DNA of 64,000 bases from UBA9659 sp965208605 (lineage in GTDB: Bacteria; Pseudomonadota; Gammaproteobacteria; Pseudomonadales; Azotimanducaceae). The notes beneath the pieces are model-generated. The model saw only the letters and a list, made by a program, of their open reading frames with translations. It was not told the DNA's origin and ran no database searches. Position 1 is the first letter of the stretch, and the number at the start of each line of letters is the position of its first letter. Position numbers and translations under genes: made by a program. The stretch covers positions 868,001 through 932,000 of the forward strand of contig OZ242345.1 of NCBI GenBank assembly GCA_965208605.1, in the 5' to 3' direction. Positions 59,034-64,000 of the stretch are shown piece after piece.

Positions 59034-60261
59034 TATCGGAGTTCCCCGTGGTTAGGGTGGGTGTTGCATCTGTTGCCGGCGGGGGCGGCACCTGCTTAAA
59101 CATCCTTTTGATACCTCGTAGTGCTTGGCGGATTCTGTGTTCGTTTTCAATCAGCGCGAAGCGAACATGCGTATCGCCGTACTGACCAAAACCCAGACCG
59201 GGCGAGACCGCGACCTGGGCTTCCTGGAGCATATATTTGCTAAATTTTAGAGAGCCCATGTCGGCATACTGAGGCGGAATCTTCGCCCACACAAACATAG
59301 TCGCCTTGGGCGGCCGCACCTCCCAGCCCAACTTATTTAAGCCATCACATAATGTGTCCCTGCGTTTTTGATACATGTCCCGAATTTCTTCAACGCAGGT
59401 CTGATCACCTTCAAGTGCGGCTATGGCAGCCACCTGAATCGGCGTGAACATGCCATAGTCCAGATAGGATTTGATGCGCCCCAATATCCCCACCAGAGTA
59501 GGATTGCCGACACAAAAGCCAATGCGCCAGCCCGGCATGTTGTAACTTTTGGACAGTGTAAAAAATTCAACGGCTATATCCTTGGCACCCGGCACCTGCA
59601 AGATACTCGGTGCTTTATAGCCGTCATACACCAGGTCAGCATAAGCCAGATCCTGGACGACCCAGATGTCGTGTTGCTTCGCTATGGCGACAAGCTTTTC
59701 AAAAAATTCAAGTTCCACACAGGCCGTCGTCGGATTCCCCGGGAAGTTGGTGACCAGTATCTTAGGCTTGGGCCAGGAATGGGCGATTGCCTTTTCCAGT
59801 TCCGCCATGAAATCAACACCCTCCACCATGGGAACATGCCGGACATCCGCATCGGCAATCACAAATCCGTAGGGATGTACCGGATATGAGGGGTTGGGTA
59901 CCAGTACCGTGTCGCCAGGAGTCAGGGCCGCAATCGCAAGGTGAGCAATGCCTTCCTTGGAACCCATGGTGACGATGGCTTCGGTCTCTGGATCAAGGTC
60001 AACATCATAGCGTCGTTTATACCAGTTGCAGATCGCAAGACGTAGCCTGGGGATGCCCTTGGACTGGGAATAGCCGTGGGTATCACCCCGCCGCGCGGTC
60101 TCAATTAACTTTTCCACAATATGCGGCGGCGTGGGTTGATCCGGGTTCCCCATACCAAAATCAATGACATCCTCGCCCCGGGCACGGGCAGCTCTTTTTA
60201 GCCCGTCAGTAATACTGAAGATATAGGGCGGTAGGCGTTTTATGCGGGTAAAGTCGTGCAT
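59020..60261 (-). CDS. alaC: PLP aminotransferase, AlaC-like
   Basis: Class I/II aminotransferase close to AlaC/YfdZ, which transaminates alanine and related amino acids; in Pseudomonas-type genomes a similar gene can act as succinyl-DAP aminotransferase. It has 413 residues with IDFGMGNPDQPTPPHIVE, VTMGSKEGIAHL, the NPSYPVHPYG loop and PLP lysine in SKSYNMPGWRIGF. Because dapC is missing between glnD and dapD, this enzyme might serve the lysine pathway (inference). It is followed by hom with an overlap. Confidence 0.88.
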   Translation of the reverse strand: MHDFTRIKRLPPYIFSITDGLKRAARARGEDVIDFGMGNPDQPTPPHIVEKLIETARRGDTHGYSQSKGIPRLRLAICNWYKRRYDVDLDPETEAIVTMGSKEGIAHLAIAALTPGDTVLVPNPSYPVHPYGFVIADADVRHVPMVEGVDFMAELEKAIAHSWPKPKILVTNFPGNPTTACVELEFFEKLVAIAKQHDIWVVQDLAYADLVYDGYKAPSILQVPGAKDIAVEFFTLSKSYNMPGWRIGFCVGNPTLVGILGRIKSYLDYGMFTPIQVAAIAALEGDQTCVEEIRDMYQKRRDTLCDGLNKLGWEVRPPKATMFVWAKIPPQYADMGSLKFSKYMLQEAQVAVSPGLGFGQYGDTHVRFALIENEHRIRQALRGIKRMFKQVPPPPATDATPTLTTGNSDNGKY

Positions 60262-60283
60262 GCTAGGCGGGTATCCTTTTATA

Positions 60284-60470
60284 TCACTCTTTATAACTTT
60301 TTATATAACTCTTTATACAAACCGCTGAGGGCTCTTTATTAACAACCGCTGAGGGCTCTCTAATAACAACCGCTGAGGGCTCTTTATTAACAACTGCTGA
60401 GGGCTCTTTATATAACCCTTTATAACTTTTTATATAACTCTTTATACAAACCGCTGAGGGCTCTCTAGTC
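60284..60470. repeat. ACCGCTGAGGGCTC array between dsbC and alaC
   Basis: Five core units on the plus strand (ACCGCTGAGGGCTC plus TTTATTAACA, CTAATAACA or TTTATATAACC) flanked by CTCTTTATAACTTTTTATAT stretches. Both neighbours are on the minus strand, so the array is antisense here. The long open frame of EPSAV repeats on the minus strand has no Shine-Dalgarno and is not called. Confidence 0.95.
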
Positions 60471-61232
60471 TGAACCCGTATCGCTGAGCTCATCAGCGAG
60501 CTGAATACCAAGCCGCCGCGCCATCTCTTGGGCGGTCACATAACCCGGTTCCAGGCGGCCATCTTCATAGACTATCGCCGGGGTTCCGGTGACACCCAGC
60601 GCTTGACCCAGAACGTAGTGTGTTGCTACCGGATGATTAGCACAGTGCACCGGGGCTATCTGCTTGCCTGCCTTAGCGGTGCTCAGCGCAGCTTGTCGGT
60701 CGGCAGCACACCAGACGGAAATTGCCTTATCCCAAGCAACCGAGCCCTTGCCCGCCCGTGGATAAGCCAGGTAGCGGACGGCTATGCCGAGGTGATTGTA
60801 TTCCTGTATTTCCCGATGCAGTTTTCGGCAATAGGCGCAGTCTATGTCGGTAAAGATAGTAACCCTTGCCTTGATTTCTTCTGGCGCTGGGGAAAATACA
60901 ATCATTTCTGCTTCGTCAAGGCGATTAAGCAGTGCTCGGCCTTGCCTTGCCTGGCGCGCCTCGGTGCCCGTCATAATCCCTCCAGGCCCTAGCAGGTATA
61001 AGCCCCCAGCGAAGAAATATTCCCCCGTGTCATTCATATAGATGACCCGGTCGTCCAGGAATCGGACTTCAAAATACCCACTGACATCTTCACTGGGAAC
61101 GACATCCTCCAGCGGTACATCAAGCCCGAGGCTCAGTAATTTTGCTTTAATTTCAACGGCATCAAGTGCCAGTAGGGGCCCAGGCAAGGCAAGGCTAAGG
61201 CACAAAAGGACGGACAAGCGTTTGAGATTCAT
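60465..61232 (-). CDS. dsbC: Periplasmic disulfide isomerase DsbC
   Basis: Corrects wrong disulfides in the periplasm. From the ATG at 61232 it has 255 residues; the longer open frame to 61505 crosses noncoding repeats. The signal peptide is LSVLLCLSLALPGPLLA. A dimerisation domain precedes the thioredoxin fold with active site DCAYCRKLH and cis-Pro GVTGTPAIVYEDG. It lies between xerD and the alaC-hom genes, as in Pseudomonas. Confidence 0.94.
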   Translation of the reverse strand: MNLKRLSVLLCLSLALPGPLLALDAVEIKAKLLSLGLDVPLEDVVPSEDVSGYFEVRFLDDRVIYMNDTGEYFFAGGLYLLGPGGIMTGTEARQARQGRALLNRLDEAEMIVFSPAPEEIKARVTIFTDIDCAYCRKLHREIQEYNHLGIAVRYLAYPRAGKGSVAWDKAISVWCAADRQAALSTAKAGKQIAPVHCANHPVATHYVLGQALGVTGTPAIVYEDGRLEPGYVTAQEMARRLGIQLADELSDTGSD

Positions 61233-61419
61233 AATGATACCTGCACACAAGATACGGAAAGCGTGGCTTGATGACGCCCCACAAGCAGGGCACTTTGCAC
61301 CATAGGCATTGCTTCTGCAATAAGCTGTATGATGCCACCACCCCGTCATTCTCGTCACCCCAGTCATTACAGCCATCGGCGGGGACGACTGGATGCTTTG
61401 ATTCCGACGGGGTGAATGA
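61233..61419. repeat. dsbC/xerD gap with palindromic-element remnant
   Basis: There is no gene. CACCCCGTCATTCTCGTCACC and CCAGTC-ATTACAGCC-ATCGGCGGGGACGACTGG (61339-61393, quoted in parts) match parts of the bamA/skp palindromic cluster, followed by a GCTTTGATTCCGACGGGGTG segment like those at 4450 and 7820. Confidence 0.6.
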
Positions 61420-62334
61420 TTAGCCCCTCGGATGGTGTTTTTGGTGGAGGACTTGCATCCGCTGCTGGGCAATATGCGTGTAAATCTGCGTCGTGGAGAG
61501 GTCACTGTGACCCAACAATAACTGGACGACCCTGAGGTCAGCGCCGTGATTCAACAGATGGGTTGCAAAGGCATGCCGCAACGTATGGGGTGAGAGTTTG
61601 GTGGTGATGCCCGCCGTTCGGGCGTGTTTTTTGAGACGATACCAGAAGGTCTGGCGAGTCATGGCCACGCCCCTATTGCTGGGGAAGACGGCATCCTGGG
61701 CGAGGTTCTTTTTCAGCAATACAGGGCGGGTGTCTTGCAAATATCCTTGTAGGCAACTGATGGCTTCTTCCCCCATGGGGATGAGTCGCTCCTTGTTGCC
61801 CTTACCAAGAATGCGCACCACACCTTGACGGAGGTTGACCTCATGCAGGCGCAAGGCGGTCAATTCGCTCACTCTGAGGCCACAGGCATAGAGGAGTTCC
61901 AACATGCTACGGTCGCGCCGACCTAGCAGGGTGGACAGATCTGGTGCCGCCAATAACTTTTCCACATCGCTTTCGGTCAGAGATTGAGGGAGGGGTCGCC
62001 CTAGCTTGGGGCTAGCGACTTTTAGGCTGGGGTCTTCTGAGCGGTGTTGCTCACGCAGAAGATAGCGATAGAGCCCTCTCAGGCAAGACAAACATCTCGC
62101 GGTGGAACGCCCTTGCAAGCCGCGTTCCAGACGTGCCGATAGGTACTGCAAAATATCTTCATGCTGGACCCCGAGTAGGGTCTTTTGACGGCTATCCAGC
62201 CAGGTGGAGAAGGCTTTCAGATCCTGGCGGTATGACTTTATGGTGTTATCGCTGAGGCCTCTTTCAAGCCAGAGGCTGTCCAGGAATTTCTTAATGAGGG
62301 TCTCATCAGCCGAGGGCGCCACATGGATAACCAC
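61420..62334 (-). CDS. xerD: Tyrosine recombinase XerD
   Basis: Resolves chromosome dimers at dif with XerC and FtsK. It has 304 residues: N-terminal SAM-like domain (LSDNTIKSYRQDLKAF), then the catalytic Arg in ACGLRVSEL, Lys in GKGNKERLIP, HTLRHAFATHL (His-x-x-Arg) and the Tyr in STTQIYTHI. The XerD rather than XerC call rests on its neighbour dsbC, as in Pseudomonas, and on sequence style. Confidence 0.92.
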   Translation of the reverse strand: MVIHVAPSADETLIKKFLDSLWLERGLSDNTIKSYRQDLKAFSTWLDSRQKTLLGVQHEDILQYLSARLERGLQGRSTARCLSCLRGLYRYLLREQHRSEDPSLKVASPKLGRPLPQSLTESDVEKLLAAPDLSTLLGRRDRSMLELLYACGLRVSELTALRLHEVNLRQGVVRILGKGNKERLIPMGEEAISCLQGYLQDTRPVLLKKNLAQDAVFPSNRGVAMTRQTFWYRLKKHARTAGITTKLSPHTLRHAFATHLLNHGADLRVVQLLLGHSDLSTTQIYTHIAQQRMQVLHQKHHPRG

Positions 62335-62345
62335 TTATTCTGTAG

Positions 62346-62699
62346 TTAGTTGAGCTTCTCTTTGATGCGCGCCGACCTACCACTCAGCTCACGCAGATAA
62401 TAGAGTTTGGCTTGACGCACATCTCCACGACGCTTAACGCTGATGCTCTCAATCTGCATGCTATGGGTCTGGAATACGCGCTCCACGCCAACACCATGGG
62501 AAATCTTGCGCAGGGTGAAGGCGGAATTAAGACCTCGATTGCGCTTGCCGATCACCACGCCTTCAAAAGCCTGTAATCTTTCCCGATTGCCCTCGCGCAC
62601 TCGAACCTGCACCGCTAGAGTGTCCCCTGGATTGAACTCAGGAACGTCCTGCTTGAGTTGAGTCTGCTCCACTATTTCAATAATTTTATTTTTGCTCAT
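62346..62699 (-). CDS. rplS: 50S ribosomal protein L19
   Basis: Protein of the subunit interface. It has 117 residues with FNPGDTLAVQVRVREGNRER, QAFEGVVIGKRNRG and the FTLRKISHGVGVERVFQTHS block. It overlaps trmD by 4 nt, in the classical rpsP-rimM-trmD-rplS order. Confidence 0.97.
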   Translation of the reverse strand: MSKNKIIEIVEQTQLKQDVPEFNPGDTLAVQVRVREGNRERLQAFEGVVIGKRNRGLNSAFTLRKISHGVGVERVFQTHSMQIESISVKRRGDVRQAKLYYLRELSGRSARIKEKLN

Positions 62700-63430
62700 G
62701 TCATTTCCTCATGCTGGTAGCGCTTCAGCAGTTTTTGTTCTTCTTCGCTTAGGTTTCGTAGTAGCTCGGGGCGTCTATCCTGCGTCCTTCCCAGGGCTTG
62801 CATCTTCCGCCAGGTCGCAATCGCCTGGTGGTTACCACTCAGCAAAACATCCGGTATGGACTTACCATCAATCAGCTCAGGCCGGGTGTACTGCGGGCCC
62901 TTCAGCAGACCATCCGTGAATGAATCTCGGTGCACGGATTCCTGAGCACCCAGGACACCGGGTATCAACCGGGTCATGCCATCAAGCAACAACATGGCGG
63001 GTAATTCACCGCCAGTGACGACGAAGTCACCAATGGAAATTTCTTCGTCAATCATTGCTTCAATCAAACGTTCATCAATACCTTCATAGCGACCCGCGAC
63101 CAACACCAGTGCCGGTTCAGCGGAGAGCCTGAGCAGTAATTCATGCTCCGCCTGCCGACCCTGGGGAGACATATAAATCACTGGGCAGTGAGTATCTGCC
63201 TTCGCCTTCGCCGCGAGTATCGCATCCCTCAGGGGCTGCACCTTCATCAGCATCCCAGGACCACCACCATAAGGCTTGTCGTCCACCTGCTTATGAGGGT
63301 CGGGTGCAAAATCCCGAGGATTCCAAAACTCCAGCGTCAATAGTTGCTTATCTATCGCCCGGCGAGTGATACCAAAATCTGATACCGCCTGGAACATATC
63401 GGGGAATAATGACACTAGCCCTATCCACAC
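62696..63430 (-). CDS. trmD: tRNA (guanine-37-N1) methyltransferase
   Basis: SPOUT methyltransferase preventing +1 frameshifts. It has 244 residues. Knot residues are in YMSPQGRQAEHEL, VAGRYEGIDERLIE and SIGDFVVTGGELPAM; YGGGPGMLMKVQPL is the N-terminal conserved loop. It sits between rimM (27 nt) and rplS. Confidence 0.96.
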   Translation of the reverse strand: MWIGLVSLFPDMFQAVSDFGITRRAIDKQLLTLEFWNPRDFAPDPHKQVDDKPYGGGPGMLMKVQPLRDAILAAKAKADTHCPVIYMSPQGRQAEHELLLRLSAEPALVLVAGRYEGIDERLIEAMIDEEISIGDFVVTGGELPAMLLLDGMTRLIPGVLGAQESVHRDSFTDGLLKGPQYTRPELIDGKSIPDVLLSGNHQAIATWRKMQALGRTQDRRPELLRNLSEEEQKLLKRYQHEEMT

Positions 63431-63457
63431 AACCTACTCCACGGGATGATTGTTTTT

Positions 63458-63994
63458 TCAGTAGTCTGGATCCCAGAGCACTTCTATTTCGCCGGTCTCC
63501 CAGTCGACCCCTTTAACCACTCGTTGCTGCACATAGGGAATCAATCTCTGTCTGTTATCAACACTGGCCGGGCTGGGCATCACTACCAGAACATCATTGG
63601 CACCGGTTTCCAGCAGCTGCTCAACCTCACCCAAAATCACTTGCTTATCGTTCCTGACGGTCAAGCCTTCCAACTCAAACCAGTAGACTTCTCCAGCTTC
63701 CAGGGACGGAAGAACATCTTGATGCACATAGATGTCGTATCCCGTCAGACTGTCCGCTTCCTCCCGATCCTCAATCGTCTTGAGCTGAGCGATCAGTCGC
63801 CGCCCTTGCGTGTGCCCAGTGATGACTTCAACTTGTGTCTGGTCGCCGTCCCTGTGCAGGATCCAGGGGCTATATCCAAAAATTGCCTCCCTCGGGTCGG
63901 TATAGGAAAACACCTTTACCCCACCCTGGATGCCATGACTACCTCTGATGCTACCGAGGCGCACTTCACCCGGGGGCACCTTATCAGGCCGCAA
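63458..63994 (-). CDS. rimM: 16S rRNA processing protein RimM
   Basis: Assembly factor for the 30S head, binding S19. It has 178 residues from TTG 63994, which has GGAAG immediately upstream; the frame is still open at the window edge, so the true start may be outside. The N-terminal RimM domain is GSIRGSHGIQGGVKVFSYTD, and the PRC-barrel is VYWFELEGLTVRN with the end RVVKGVDWETGEIEVLW (each quoted in part). Confidence 0.92.
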   Translation of the reverse strand: MRPDKVPPGEVRLGSIRGSHGIQGGVKVFSYTDPREAIFGYSPWILHRDGDQTQVEVITGHTQGRRLIAQLKTIEDREEADSLTGYDIYVHQDVLPSLEAGEVYWFELEGLTVRNDKQVILGEVEQLLETGANDVLVVMPSPASVDNRQRLIPYVQQRVVKGVDWETGEIEVLWDPDY

Positions 63995-64000
63995 CTTCCT

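Noticed and set aside
60284..60511. Open frame of EPSAV repeats on the minus strand
   Set aside because: It exists only because the repeat lacks stops in that frame; it has no ribosome-binding site and overlaps the dsbC end.
61233..61505. N-terminal extension of dsbC
   Set aside because: The frame crosses palindromic repeat sequence, and the signal peptide begins at the ATG at 61232.
1..64000. tRNA, rRNA or prophage genes
   Set aside because: I looked along both strands for cloverleaf-like conserved arms, rRNA segments and phage structural or integrase genes other than XerD and found none.

Overview
The window is about 64 kb of a gammaproteobacterial chromosome. Gene order matches blocks known from Pseudomonas-type gammaproteobacteria: rpsB-tsf-pyrH-frr-cdsA-rseP-bamA-skp-lpxD-fabZ-lpxB-rnhB; rpoE-rseA-rseB-(rseC)-mucD-lepA-lepB-rnc-era-recO-acpS; map-glnD-dapD-dapE; rimM-trmD-rplS; xerD-dsbC-alaC-hom-recJ-prfB-lysS. 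The organism is Gram-negative (Lpx, Bam, Skp, RseP, sigma-E). I cannot name a genus. No rRNA, tRNA or CRISPR was seen.

Layout. 1-4.3 kb: argG (cut by the left edge), an AT-richer AAA+ ATPase gene that looks acquired, then pyrC and rnt. 4.5-7.6 kb: the str cluster rpsL-rpsG-fusA without tuf. 7.9-20 kb: the envelope/translation block on the minus strand. 20.3-29.4 kb (plus strand): map, glnD, dapD, dapE, plsB. 29.4-37 kb (minus): an LtaS-like sulfatase-fold membrane enzyme, rsmJ, tsaB, a histone-H1-like basic protein, adk, rlmD and cysM. 37-40 kb (plus): a degenerate GacS/BarA-like phosphorelay protein, then a small operon with one 58-residue and three tandem 53-residue membrane proteins plus a broken fourth copy. 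40-51 kb (minus): acpS to rpoE, cptA and sdhE. Then ygfZ (plus), ung, lysS, prfB (with programmed frameshift), recJ, a frameshifted hom, alaC, dsbC, xerD, rplS, trmD and rimM.

The outstanding property is tandem repetition at gene junctions and inside housekeeping genes. (a) A roughly 24-nt unit with core ACCGCTGAGGGCTC forms intergenic arrays (glnD/dapD, alaC/dsbC, near adk). It also lies in frame inside plsB (11 TAEGS-like copies) and recJ (7 copies), at the end of rnhB and rpsB, and in related form in cptA, ygfZ and perhaps lepA. Spacing is always a multiple of three inside genes, but 23/24 nt in the glnD/dapD intergenic array. At adk and lysS the repeat supplies the apparent Shine-Dalgarno GAGGG. 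(b) A 38-nt tandem array at the dapD/dapE junction makes a chain of nine 13-codon mini-ORFs. Each stop overlaps the next start as ATGA, and the last start is that of dapE. A separate 38-nt duplication at the lepA start makes the same arrangement as TTGA. (c) Short in-frame repeats occur in the tails or linkers of pyrH, hom, rseA, mucD and the phosphorelay protein. (d) A palindromic element (CGTCATTCTCG ... GGAATCCAGAGGAA ... TTCCTCTGGATTCC) sits in several junctions, one with a perfect 23-bp hairpin.

Several genes usual in these blocks are absent from their places (uppS, dxr, lpxA, thrC, pdxJ), with the neighbours mostly joined tightly. This suggests loss or relocation in a genome under weak selection, perhaps host-associated; that lifestyle is inference only.
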